NCBI GenBank assembly: GCA_963854735.1
Contig: OY978107.1
Coordinates: forward strand, 7,501-71,500
Length of the DNA: 64,000 nt
Reading direction: 5' to 3'
From: Marvania coccoides
Lineage: Eukaryota > Chlorophyta > Trebouxiophyceae > Chlorellales > Chlorellaceae
The stretch's first letter is position 1; each line of letters begins with the position of its first letter. Of the stretch, positions 23,527 to 35,346 are shown in pieces. The notes below the pieces were generated by a model that saw only the letters and a program-made list of their open reading frames with translations, searched no databases and had not been told where the DNA came from. The position numbers and the translations under genes are program-made.

Positions 23527-24277
23527 TGGGAGCGCTGGTGGGTGAGCAACAGTAGCATGGGCGGGAAAAATACGGAACACTGTTGAGCGGTTTTCAAGCG
23601 CACCGCGTCTCCGCAATTGAGTATTTGACAGATTGCGTATAAAGCAGAGCGACTATTTATGTAAAGAAGTAAGGTGGTTGCTGAGTCGGAGCATTGCAAT
23701 CGCGATGTTTGAACTTTGTTCGACAAGCAGGGCTCTTTACTTGTATGCAAGGCCCACACAGTGCATGCAAATTGTCGAATTGGGTGAAGCGAGCGGCTGA
23801 ACAACTTCTGCTACGGAAAAGAGAAGCGAGCCTAGGAGGAGGAAAAGATACGAGAGAAGTATTTTTTACAACGACCCCATCCTGCTGACGAATTGCGCGC
23901 TTCTCTGGGCTGCAAATTGGCCAGCCATGCCTCGTCTCCTCCTCCGAGCACGCGACGAAGGTATGGGGGCCTGCACGGCACTATTTTTTTTCAAATTTGA
24001 AAGTCGTAGTGTTCTGGTCCCACGGAGTACGGAAGCTGTTTGGTCCTTCGCTTTTAGCAAAATCCTATGCGAACAGCGCACTAGGATATCATTAATATAC
24101 TTTTTTACCCGAAAGTACTTCCATTGACACGGGTACCTCCTCGCCGAGGGCCTTCCGCTGCCAGCGCTGTCTATTGATTGCACTGCACCCAACTTTTTAT
24201 TTTTTTATTAGAGTGCTCGGGCACGCAGTTGCCCCCTTTAATACACTCAAGAGTGCTGCATACATTTATTTTATGCA
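23527..24277. other. intergenic region
   Basis: About 750 bases between two plus-strand genes, presumably hydrolase 3' and multicopper oxidase 5' flank. No repeat or frame was recognised. Confidence 0.5.
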
Positions 24278-27200
24278 ATGCGGACTACCGCGGTGCTGCT
24301 CATCCTTTTCGTCGGGATGGCTGCTGCTATTGAGGAATTTTCGCCTCCCCCACCAGATGCCTTTCCCCCACCACCCATCGACAACGCCACTGTACCGTCC
24401 CCCCCGCCCCCCGCCGAATTGATTCAAGAAATACCTACCGACTCGCCGCCCCCACCGGTGGACGTCCCCATTGTACTGCCCCTTGAGGAGCCTGTCGGTG
24501 TGGAGTCGCCGCCCCCGCCGGCTGAGGACCCCATCGTCACCATCAACGGCGATGTGGACTCTCCCCCGCCGCCGTTTGAGGAGCCCATCGTCGACTCGCC
24601 CCCACCGCCGCTGTTTTCTCCGCCGCCGCCGGCGCCCATCGAGCTGTGCCCCCAGGTGGACGGTAGCTCCATTCGGCTGGGCCGCTACCCCTCTTCCCCC
24701 TTCAAGATCACCCCTTTCCAAGACGTGTTCAAGAACCCTCCCAGGCTGGCGCCCAAGTTGCCCAAGGTGTGCAGAGATGACGAGCACTGCATGGCCTCCT
24801 TTGTGGTGGATATGTACGAGATCCAGAAGCGCCCCTTCGACAAAGCCGTCCCCGGTTGTGCTGCCAAGAATGCCACCTGGTTCATGAGGTGGGTTGCCAA
24901 AAATATGCAGAATTGCATTTTCTTGGCGAAATTTCGAAGTGACTCAATCTTGACATGCTTGTTACAGTTACAACGGTCAGGTCCCTGGCCCCACCGTCGT
25001 CGTCCCCTCTGGTGAGAATATTTGAATTTGAATTTTGAAACCTCATCATCTGTTTTTGCCCCATCTCGTGCAAAGCATCCCCATATTCCCCCCAATTCAG
25101 GCTCCGAGTCAGTTGTGCGGTTCCGCAACAGGATCCAGGGCAAGTTCTACACCGCCACTGGCATTGCTCCATGCAATGAGCGCGGCAGGACTGGGCGCCC
25201 CACTTCGATTCATTTCCACGGTTCCGCCTCGCTGGCGCCCTGGGACGGCTGGGCAGAGGACATCACCTGCCGCGGCGAGTCCAAGGACTACGTGTACCCC
25301 AACAACCGCGCTGTGACTGGCTGGTAAGCTTCGGAAATATAATTGTTTTTCAAGTGTTTGCAATTTCTTTGGGTGCTAAATTGATTTGAGATCTCCAACA
25401 CGTGGATTTGCGCGTTTTTAGGTACCACGACCATGCATTACATATCACTGCCAAGAACGCGTACGCAGGTCTCGCCGGTGAGTAAAAATAAATAACAAAG
25501 CCATTTTTTTTTCTCCTTCCGTTGATCACTTGCAATTTCTTCTTTTTCATTCCATGCGATGGCCATGCTTTAAATAACCACGATTGTTTGCTCGCTCTCC
25601 AAATTGCAGGGATGTACATCGTGAGCTCCAAGAAGAAGGACGGCGCCCCCTGCGGCGCGCCCTGGAACATGGAAGAGCTGGAGGAACTGCACTGGATCCT
25701 GCAGGACAAGGTGCTGGACTCTGAGTGCCAGCTGTTCTTTGACTCCACCCCTGCCCCCCACCCAGACGTGGAGCTCCCCGAGGTCCTGGGCCCCAATGGC
25801 GAAGTGCTGCCCGAGCCCCTGGAGGATCTTTCCACCGCCAGCCCGCACGAATACAACTTCTACGGCGATATCAACATGATCTCTGGTAATACATTATCAT
25901 TTTTTTTGAGAAACAGCTCCGGAACGTGCCAGCCAGCTCATTTTCTCAACGCTTTTTTTTTGCGCAGGCATCCCCTTCCCCAGGGTGCAGATCGAGCCCA
26001 AGTGGTACAGGATCAGAATGCTGAACGCCGCCGTGTCACGTCCTTGGCTCATTAAAATCTTCAACGCAAAGAAGGTGTCCATGGGCCACAGGCTCTGCAA
26101 GGTAAGAGGAGAATTATTCACTGTATATCTTGCCAGTGTAGAATTAAAATGAAACTGATCTAGTAGATACACTTATTTCTTACCAAACTATATTCCTCCT
26201 TTGTGGCTTCCAGGTCATTGCCACTGACGGTGGATACCGCCACGCCCCTGTGAATTTCCCCATTGAGGGCCTTCTGATTGGTAAGAGAAACAGCATATTT
26301 ATTTGGAGACCACAGGCGGGATTTAATCACACATTTTAATCTAATTTTCAAGTCCGGCATCCCTTTCTTCTCCTACCTTTTCCTTGCAGGTGTTGCTGAG
26401 CGCTACGAAGTTGTCTGTGATTTCAGTCGCCAGGCTGGCCGCACGTTCCACGTCAACAACGTCAAGGATGAAGCGATGATCCCCAATGTTCCCTTCTTCT
26501 GCAACAGTCACCTCGTCGCCAGGATCGAGGTGGGCACCACCGTGGCCGTCATGGCCCCGGGCGGCTTCAAGAAGTCGGCGTTCAACCCTCTCTCCAAGGC
26601 CGTGCGCCCCCTGCACAGTGCCGAGAACCTGATGACCACTGCCGACTTTGAGAAGGCCAAAACCATGGCCAACGCTGGCCAGGCCGACCGGAAGTTTGTA
26701 TTCAGTTTTGTGGACACCCACCCTTACTGGAGGTGAGCTTTAGTGTGCTATCAACTCGTACTACATATGCCGTTCTGCCGATACCATATTGTCGGACCTC
26801 GCAATTGACATGTATTTTCTGCATTTCTTCCTATTTTGCAGGATCAACAACGACACCTGGGACACAGCAAAGGTAGCAGCCTCTGACGTTGGCCAAAACA
26901 CCTGGGAGTGAGTTGAAGATAGCTGTATAACCGTGGACTCCCACAAGGGCAATTCGCGGCTCCATTTTTTACCAAACCAATTGCTACGACCCATCGTAAT
27001 ACTTTTTTAACTTCCCTGTAGACTGTGGGAATTTGAGTCCGTGGAGTACCAGGACTCCTCGGCAGGAGAGAGCAAGTGGTTCCACCCAAGTAAGTTTAAA
27101 ATCATCTTATGTTTTCTGGGAAATCGAAATCATCTAATGACCAAAGAAACATTTTCCTAAATAAAAAACACAACAGTGTCGAACTTTTTGGAATTAGGTC

Positions 27201-27943
27201 GCCATCAATGGAACAACATTACGATTTCACATTTGTTTCTGCTTACATTAAATTCTTGCAGTTCACGTCCATCTGGTCGACTTCTTTGTGGTAAGGAGGG
27301 AAGGCGGGCGGGGATTGCAAGCCTACGAGGAGCGGTCGCCCAAAGACGTAATTTTGCTGCCGCCCCTCTCCAAGGTCTGGATTGTGGCCCGCTTTGGCGC
27401 CCATAAGGGCGACTATATGTTCCACTGCCACAACCTGGTGCACGAGGACGACCTGATGATGCGCGCTTTCAGCGTTGTTGACGCCAATGCCGGCGCGAAA
27501 GCTGATACAGTCCAGGAACAGTTCATGATTGCCAACAACGTTATTTATAACAACTGGAGGTACACCGACCCTATGTTGTACGACACCTCAGCCACTCGCT
27601 TCCTGCCCAAAATGACCACACGCTACATGAAATGGCTGCTGAACAGGAATTTCTACAGGTAGGTATTTATCGGATTGTATTATTTATTATTTCACGCCAA
27701 TCCCTGCGCCCTTACACTGGGTCGACGATTTCAACAATTGTCCCGGCATACGAAAAATGCATTCATGCATTCTGGCAGCTTTTCAATTCAGCTCTTTCGG
27801 TTCTTAACAAATCTCCTAAATTTGTTGCGTGCTGCAGGATCTTCTATCCCCTCCCAGACGACACTATGCTCAACGGAGCGCTGGCCGCAAAGAACCTGAC
27901 AAATCCCTGGAAATCAAAGTGGGGTTCAACAGCCTCGTGCTGA
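24278..27943 (+). CDS. secreted multicopper oxidase with SPPPP hinge
   Basis: Twelve exons: 24278-24888, 24968-25011, 25101-25323, 25422-25477, 25610-25885, 25968-26101, 26214-26280, 26390-26732, 26842-26907, 27022-27089, 27262-27658 and 27838-27943; product 796 residues. These enzymes oxidise phenols, metals or similar donors and reduce O2 to water. A signal peptide covers residues 1-17. Residues 20-125 carry seven or more SPPPP-type units, as in algal hydroxyproline-rich wall proteins. The cupredoxin part has YNGQVPGPT, the copper sites SIHFHG (near residue 256), YHDH (near 294), IHVHLVDFF (near 630) and HCHNLVHEDDLM (near 684) with the His-Cys-His bridge and axial Met. All copper ligand motifs are intact, so it should be active. 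Confidence 0.93.
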
Positions 27944-28177
27944 ACACAAAAAGTCGTTTTTTTTTTTCTTTCGCAGTGATGAGCCTTGTTAAGATTGACG
28001 TGGCGTGGAACCCGCCGTCATATTTTGATCCCCTTCATTATTATCAGTTTTGTTTTTCACCCACAAACTTATATATTTGCTATCCTCAACCCTTTCTCTT
28101 AGTACGTTTCATTAGCAGCGTGACTCTGTTCCTTACTACGTTGATACCCACCGTCTTTTCCAAGTGACGCACTTGCT

Positions 28178-28507
28178 TTCTTCCCACCGCCAGCCTTTTT
28201 TCAACTGTGACTATTGCGTTTTACGGTTTCCTCCCTTCTCTTTCCTTCTCCTCTTTGTATCTTCAAAGCCAAAAGTACCCCATCTTCTTCTATCTGCATT
28301 GCATTATAGATAATAATAAATTATTTCTCCTCATTTTTCTTCCCACCGCCAGCCCTGTTTTTTCAACTGTGACCATTGCGTTTACGGTTTCCTCCCTTAT
28401 CTTTCCTTCTCCTCTTGTTTCTTTAAAGCCTCAAGTACCCCCATCTTCCTCCATCTACATTGCATTCTGGATTCAGTAATAATAATAAATTATTTCTCCT
28501 CATTTTC
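28178..28507. repeat. imperfect 160-base tandem duplication
   Basis: Unit 1 (about 28178-28338) and unit 2 (about 28339-28507) both begin TTCCCACCGCCAGCC, share TTACGGTTTCCTCCCTT and end AATAAATTATTTCTCCTCAT. A partial third piece lies at 28565-28606. Neither unit is coding. Confidence 0.85.
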
Positions 28508-28780
28508 TCCTCTTGCCTCAAAATGTTTATTGATACAATACGCACTGGGGCAAAATTTTCCTTCCATGCAATTACCTTCCATCTTCCATCTGCATTGCAT
28601 TATAGATGCAAACACGAATCTACAGCACAATGGAGTCGGTCTTTGATTGTGGTACACTCATCAAGTGACTGGACGAGGGAAACCTTTTTGAGTAGGAACC
28701 GTGCACCTACTATAGGCGTCCTCCCCCTGGGGTCTCTTTAAATCTTATTTTTGTTGAGAAATAAGACTGAGCTTAATTAT

Positions 28781-28806
28781 CCTCGGTGCTTATCGGGCAT
28801 ATGAAA
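28781..28806 (-). repeat. dispersed motif, copy 3
   Basis: The reverse complement reads TTCATATGCCCGATAAGCAC followed by CGAGG; intergenic. Confidence 0.8.
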
Positions 28807-29052
28807 AAACACGACTTTTTTTATTTTGCAAGTACCGCCATAATAAATTAATTGTTTATCGAAACGGTGTCGTTGTTCTTGTTTTCCAGCGGCCCTCACC
28901 TGTAGGCCCTGGCTTTTTTTAGAAATGTAAATGGTGTTGTGTAGTATGAATAAATATTAATAAGCTACAGCTGCATCAAAATCATAAAAACTAAAAAAAA
29001 ACTCTCAAAAATAATTCGGTACAACTCATCCATCACTATAGAGCCATGAGCA

Positions 29053-31128
29053 TTACATCTCAAGCCCTATTTCTGTCGGGTTGGCGGCGTACGCCCCTGC
29101 AGCCCCCAGAAACTCCCCCACCAAGCGGTACTCCTGGCACCCGCTGAGCACGCTGACCACAATGTGCAGAACCTGAGCATGGAAAAGCACTACATGGCAG
29201 CACAAGCGAGAACCCAGGGCGAGATGGCCCACCAGCAGGGCGCAGGCGGCTTGCAGCCCCGATTTGCCACCCGAGGAGGCGTCAATGGCGGCTGCCGGGG
29301 TGCGTTTGGCAAACCTGGGTGAAGTGAAGCCTGCAATTGAAAGAGCGGCGATTTGCATGAGTTGCACGAGTTGCTTTAAAGTGAGGTTGATGAATGCGAG
29401 CTTTAATCAGGAAGAAACAGAGCTGTAGCACTCAGAGACGACAAAAGGAAAATCGCACTTTTGAAAATACGACATAATAAAAAGTGATTACCCCCCAAAT
29501 AAAACAAACTGTTCATATACTATAATATGGTATTTACCTTCCGGCGCCCCCTCCGCCCAGGGGTCTTTTGCCCTGTGCAGCACCTCGCACGCCCTGGGCA
29601 GCGCCCCGTCCATCAGCGCCTGCGTGGCCTCAGACTTTCTAGCTGGCAGGGATGCCACCGCAGCCAGCACCCGCGCCGCTCCCGCCTGCACTTCCACCGC
29701 CACCGCAGGATCCGCAATCAAAAGCGCCAGCTCCTGGATGCAGGCAGGAGCGCATACTGCCTCCGCTGCGCCAACCGAGTCCTGCTGCAGCGCCAACAGC
29801 AGCAGGCGTAGTGCTGCAGCGGCGTGGGGGCACCGCACGGGCTGCGCCAGGGGCACCACAGCCGCCAGCCCCCCTCCCCATGCCAGCTTTCGCAAATTCG
29901 GCCCTGGGTCGGCAACACATAGCGCTTCTAACGAGCTCAACGCCAACCCCTGCACTTCAACCTGTCCATGGGAGGCCCCCGCGCCCCCTACCAGCGTGTC
30001 AGACAGCACCCGCACCACCTTGTGCCCAGCGCACGCCGCCTTCACTGCGTCGCTGTTGACGCCAACCAGGGCCGCAAAAAGACGCGCGCAGTACTCTTTT
30101 CCGCGCACAATGCCGCGCAGACACGCGCCGATGAGCCGCCACGGCGCGTCAGGCGCGGAATCGAGCTCCAGCAGCGCTGGCGGGTGTGCCGCAATTTCGG
30201 CCAACGCAGCACCGCAAACGTCCTGCAGACGCTCGTCCCCGGACCGTAGCAGCGTATACAGCATGTGGGTGCCTCCAGCGCGGTGCGCGGCGGCGCGCAC
30301 GGGCTGGCCGTGCTCCACCAACCCTCGCAGCAGCGCTTTTGCCGCCGTCAGTTGCTCTCTAGGGCCCCCTGTGGTCAGCAGAGACACCAGGTGCGCTGCG
30401 CGGTTGGCTGCGCCGTCTGCAGTGTTGGACACGCCCATCGCCATCGCCGCTTCCTCCAGCTCGAAGGAAGCTTCCTGGTTCAGAGCCGGCGGCGGCAGGA
30501 GCGGTGCAGCGTTGGCCGCTGATAAGGGTGGCAGCGGGCGTGCCTGGTACTTGGGCGACTCCGGGTCTTGCAGCTCGCGGTTGGGCGGCGACCATGCCCC
30601 GCTGGGCGTTGCGCGGAAGAAAGTAGACGAGGGCGGCACCCATGCGCCGGCCCCTCGATTTTCCGACATGTGCTGCCTGGCTGCCGCAATGGCAGCCTGC
30701 GCCCGAGCCAGCGTCTCTGTGGACGTCAATTGTTCGTCAGCTGCTGCAGCAGGGGCAGTCGTGTTGTGAGTATTCGCATTATTTGGCGGGGACTGCCTAC
30801 TGCCGACAGTAGCGCCTATCTGAAACTGCGTCGCCAGGGAGTCCACGACGCCACCAGCGTCGCGTTCACGGCTTTCAACGGCTGAAAAGGCGTCCAGGGA
30901 GTCCCGACGGGCGCTGGCCTGCGAGAGGTAAGCTGAGGTGGTGGTGGCAGCGGGGCTTGCATCGCCTGCGCTTCTGGAGGTCCAGGAAGAGGCGGACAGG
31001 CCAGAAGGGCCGCCGTAAATGGAGCGGTAGGTGGTGGTGATCTCGCCGTTGTCGCCGTAGGAGGACGCAGGGGACTGCAAGTTGTTGGCGACTGAATTTT
31101 TCCCAATTGTTGTGCGCGGAGGAGCCAT
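29053..31128 (-). CDS. armadillo/HEAT-like helical repeat protein
   Basis: Two exons on the minus strand, 31128-29538 and 29330-29053; product 622 residues. Residues 1-230 are low-complexity, rich in Ser, Ala, Thr and Pro. From about residue 235 onward there are repeated Leu/Ala-rich helix pairs of about 40 residues, for example EQLTAAKALLRGLVEHGQPV and AAALRLLLLALQQDSVGAA, typical of armadillo-like folds that bind other proteins. No catalytic motif is visible. The repeat class is inferred from pattern, not from a profile. It is divergent from RSH-A, with 425 bases between the starts. Confidence 0.75.
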
Positions 31129-31553
31129 TTTGAGGGAGTTCGCACGCCGACTGAGTTGGTAGTGATGAAGTGTATAAATATAAAGGGCAGTTAATACAAG
31201 TAAGCTTTTGACAACAAACGACGCGTACGATCAATCAAACGCAAAATTTGAAAAATAGGGGCAGGCCTCGTGGTGCACAGGCCCAACTCAAGTGCCGTTG
31301 CATGCAACTCTAAAAGATATATATTTTGGTGGCAATGATTGGTTGGGTGGCTCGCTAGGGCCAACCAAACACCGATTTCTTTCGCACGAATCTGTTGAAG
31401 AGCGATCCAGCGCCTGTTCAATTAGTAGTAAATCGTATTCTGCTGAATAAATCCATGTTCAAGCTTCCTATGACTCGCGAAGGCTGGGTGTTCTTCTAAA
31501 AAAAATATAAAAAAAACAATCCCTCACGAAACCAAACCATACTCCTGCACGAC
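31129..31553. promoter_or_regulatory. divergent promoter region of the repeat protein and RSH-A
   Basis: About 425 bases between divergent starts. No defined motif was found. Confidence 0.35.
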
Positions 31554-34500
31554 ATGGCGATGCTGCAGGCCAGGGGAGACATGGCAACTTTGTTAAAGCC
31601 CCTTGGCCTGCGTCACAGCACCCTCCTGCGCCCCTCCCGTCGCCCTGGCTCCTTCAGAAAGCCTCTCAAAACTCAAGCTATTTTTACCCTCGGGGCTGCC
31701 ACCAACGCCCGCATGGTCGCCAGCGCGCTGGGCAATGCCTGCTTCAAGCTGCTTCTCCCCGCAACCACCGTCCAGCTCGCAGCAGGTACTTATTTAATAT
31801 TATACACACCACTTCCCCCCCCCGTCTCCGCTCTCCTTTTATATGTTTACTTTTATCATCTGACAATAAACCATTATTAACACGTGCAGTGTCCCCCCTG
31901 GTCACACACTACCCAGCTGGCCTGGTGTCCCCCTTGCACCCTGGCCAAGCAGCTATCATCACGTTGGCCAGCCTCCTGTCATTGGGAGTCTCAGCTGGCG
32001 GAGTGCTCTACCTGGGCGCTCGCTCGGCCTGGGAGAGCGTGGAGCCCTGGCTGACTGCCGCCTCTTCCACCCGCGGTGAGTCCCCGGCGTCTCTGTACGG
32101 TGTAGACATCACTGGCAGCAGATTTTTTTCTCGGCCGGCGGTTCTGCGAGCCGTGGAGTTTGCGGAGGCTGCGCACCGCGGGCAGGTGCGCAAGACCAAG
32201 GAGCCGTATGTGGCGCACTGCGTGGCCACCGCTGCGATCGTGGAGGGGCTGTTGGCGCCCACAGAGGACGACGGCAGGGCAGAAGCGGCGGTGGTGGCTG
32301 CGCTGCTGCATGACGTCGTGGACGACGCGGGGGTGGACCTGGACGACGTGGAGCGCACATTTGGGCCCCACGTCGCCTCCATGGTGAGTTGAAGCTCGTG
32401 TATACACTTACTTATTTCCATTGTCCTGTGTAGCACCGCACATTTTCCCTAACAGAACAGTCTTCCAATTTTAAAAAGCATTACATTACATGCATAGCGG
32501 CGCATACAATCGCATTTTTAACAACCCTATATTTCTTTCTTTCTTTTTATATACTTCTGCAGGTCTCAAAAATCAGCCAGCTCAGCGCCACCAACCAGCT
32601 CGTCCGCCGCCGGCTGCGCCTCAACGCGGCGGAGCCCACCCCGCAGGAGGCAGCCCAGCTGCGCCACATGATCCTCACCATGGTGTCAGAGCCTCTGGTC
32701 ATCGTGGTGAAGCTGGCAGACCGCCTGCACAACATGCGGACGGTGTACGCATTGGCGCCCGAAAAACAGCGGGCGGTGGCGGAGGAGACGCGGCGGGTGT
32801 GGTGCTCGCTGGCGGAGCGCCTGGGCATGTTTGCACTGAAGAGCGAGCTTGAGGATCTGTGCTTTGCGGTGCTGCAGCCGGACGAGTATCGTGCTCTGCG
32901 TGCTGAGCTCAACGCGCTGTGGGGGTTGCCCTCCATCCCCGCCGCGGCGATGACCCCCAAAGAGGAGTGCTGGGAGGGGGAGGGCGACTGCTGGGAGCCA
33001 GAGGGGCCGGCGGAAGCCGACAGCTCGACGGCCGCATTTGGAGCAAGCTCGCTGTATTCGCCAGCAGGGGCGCCGTATCAGCCGTGGCTGGGGGCATCCC
33101 ACGCCACCATCCCCCCTCTCTCCTCGCAAGAAGCGAGCGCTAGTGGCCCTCCCACCCTGCCGCCGCTGTCTGCCGCCCTTTCCTTCTCGTCGGACCGTGA
33201 GGCCACCTTTCTGACGCCGGAGCAGCTGGAGGTGCGGGAGCTGGTGCGCAGCGTACTGCCTTTTGACGCCTCCACCTTCAACATGGAGCGTCTCACAATT
33301 CCGCCCTCGGCTCGCCGGGGGTTGGAGGTGCTGCAGGGCTGCGCGCGGGCGCTTCTCCAGGAGATCACTACCGAGGGGGTGGCTGCGGGGCTGGAGGTGT
33401 CGGTGCAGGGGCGGGTGAAGAGCCTATTCTCCACATTTAGGAAGATGGCAAGGAAGGAGGTGCCGCTGAGCCAGGTCAGTTACTGGTAGTTGTTTTTCAA
33501 GCGTCTTTTACGAAACGAACTAGCGGCATTTGCATTTAGTAGTATTTATTACATGGTTAATTAATAGGGAATTTCCCCACGTTTTTCACTTTTCGTTTAT
33601 GTTTCACGCTACAAAATGAGTATATTGGGCATATGAAAAAAAATACAATGTTGTTTTTTCAAGTTCCTTTCTTTTGTCCAGGTGTACGATGCTCGGGCTC
33701 TGCGGGTGGTGGTGGAGGATTTGGGCGGCGCCAGGGAGCTTGAGGCCATTGCTGCGTGCTACACCCTGCTGCCTGCTGTGCATCGGCTGTGGAAGAAAGT
33801 TGATGGCGAGGACGACGATTACATCGCACAGCCAAAGGGCAGCGGGTACCAGAGCCTGCACACCGCGGTGGTGGGACCCGGAGGGGTGCCCATGGAGGTA
33901 AGAGAGGGGGGCGAAAATGTTTTTTTCAAGTATTAAACCAGACGCATTTTTTTATTTTTTTTTTATCAGTTTCCTCTCTGCCTCATCAATTAGGTGCAAA
34001 TCCGGACTGCGTCGATGCACGAGGATGCAGAGTACGGCCGCGCAGCCCACTGGGCCTACAAGGAGCGCACCCCTGTGGCTGGCGTTGGCGGTGACATTCC
34101 TGCCAGAGACGCCATCTCACCAGGCCACCCCATGCTCAGAATATCCCCCGGAGGGGCGCTCAGCGATGGCGTGGTGGTGGCCAGCGAGTCTGGTGGCATG
34201 CGGCTGACCGTGGCTGTGTCCCTGTGCCCTCGCCGCTTTGCTTCTGCGTTTGCTACGAGGGCGTCGCCAAGGGAGTACGCTGCGCTGCTGCAGTACGCCA
34301 GGGAGCGAGGGTTTGAGTCCCCTGGGCGGGGGGACATGCAGGTGTGATAGAAAAACGATTCAAGAAGTTGCTGGCTATAGCATGCTATTATCTCTGCCTG
34401 TTTCTCTTGTTTTACTACAATTATGGTACCGTATACACAGACTTTTCTTTTAGCTTTTAGCTTTTAGCTTTTAGCTTTTAGCTTTTAGCTTTTAGCTTTT

Positions 34501-35346
34501 AGCTTTTAGCTTTTAGCTTTTACTAATTGAAATTTCGTTTTCAAATATTATAAACATCACCCTCTCTCTCTCCTCCTGCGTCCTCCGCAGGTGGCCCTCG
34601 AGCTGTACACCCTGTGCTCCGACAGCAAGTACCACCGCCTGGACCAGTTCGGACACAAACTACCCACAACAGCGGTGCCGCTCGCGTCATTCATCGTGGA
34701 AGACGACATTGGGGAAGATGATCACCACCACGCGCCCACCACCCAGCTAGAAGACGGCACATCCGTTGCTACTGCAGTGATGGGCTCTGCCGCTAGCAGT
34801 GCTGGGGAAGGTGCTGCCACGCAAGAGCAGCCGCAGGGCGGGGATGAGACTGACGCGTACCTCTCCCACCGCATTCGCCTGCTGCGCTCCATGCTGGAGT
34901 GGGGGGCTGACATCAATGGAGAAAACGGCAGTGGCAGTGGCACAACCACCGACGGCGCCTCTTCCGCCTCTTCGGTCGCATCTATAGACGCATCGTTCGA
35001 TGGCGCGGCGTTTATTTCACCTCCGACAGCGATGGCAGGCCCTCTGCCAGGCCTGGGTCCCCGCGTGGGCGTCATCTCAGAGGGCATGGCATTTGAAACA
35101 CCGCCCACTGACGTGATGGTGCTGGTGTGGCCCAGCGGCAAGATTCTGCGGGTGCCTCGGGGTACTACAGCTGGGGATGTGGTGCGAAAGGAAGGAGGGG
35201 GCAAGCGGCGGGGAGGGGTGAGGGCTAGGGCAGCTGCAGCGACCAAGGAGGGGTGCAAAGTGAATGTGAACAATAGGATGGTGCCGGAGGGCCGGGCGCT
35301 GGAAGATGGGGACTACGTGGTGTTGACGAAGGACGCTGTCAGGTAA
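31554..35346 (+). CDS. RSH: RelA/SpoT homologue with HD, synthetase and TGS parts (RSH-A)
   Basis: Six exons: 31554-31785, 31890-32383, 32563-33474, 33682-33897, 33994-34341 and 34591-35346; product 985 residues. RSH enzymes make and degrade (p)ppGpp. The N-terminus is transit-peptide-like. Residues about 98-122 are hydrophobic (AIITLASLLSLGVSAGGVLY), a possible membrane anchor. The hydrolase domain has AALLHDVVDDAGVDLDDVE and VIVVKLADRLHNMRT. The synthetase domain has GRVKSLFSTFRKM, VYDARALRVVVED, DYIAQPKGSGYQSLHTAVV and EVQIRT, so both activities look possible. A TGS-like region lies at the C-terminus (VLVWPSGKILRVPRGTTAGD). No ACT domain is seen. An alternative last intron (35343-35461) would change only the final residue or two. 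Confidence 0.92.
33622..33637 (-). repeat. dispersed motif, copy 4 (partial)
   Basis: The reverse complement reads TTCATATGCCCAATA, in the RSH-A intron between 33475 and 33681. Confidence 0.65.
34448..34517. repeat. (TTTTAGC)10 microsatellite
   Basis: Ten perfect 7-base units inside the RSH-A intron 34342-34590. The unit resembles algal telomere repeats (TTTTAGGG, TTTAGGG) but is not one of them. Confidence 0.95.

Larger units (their letters stand above)
27944..29052. other. T-rich intergenic region with tandem duplication
   Basis: This lies between the multicopper oxidase stop and the minus-strand gene at 29-31 kb. It holds a 160-base tandem duplication and copy 3 of the dispersed motif; the rest is AT-rich without a gene. 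Confidence 0.5.

Noticed and set aside
29624..30769. 381-codon plus-strand frame opposite the helical-repeat gene
   Set aside because: Ser/Ala/Arg-rich shadow without domain; the minus strand shows regular helical repeats and good splice sites.
34448..34517. TTTTAGC repeat as an internal telomere
   Set aside because: The unit differs from known algal telomere repeats and it sits inside a spliced intron.
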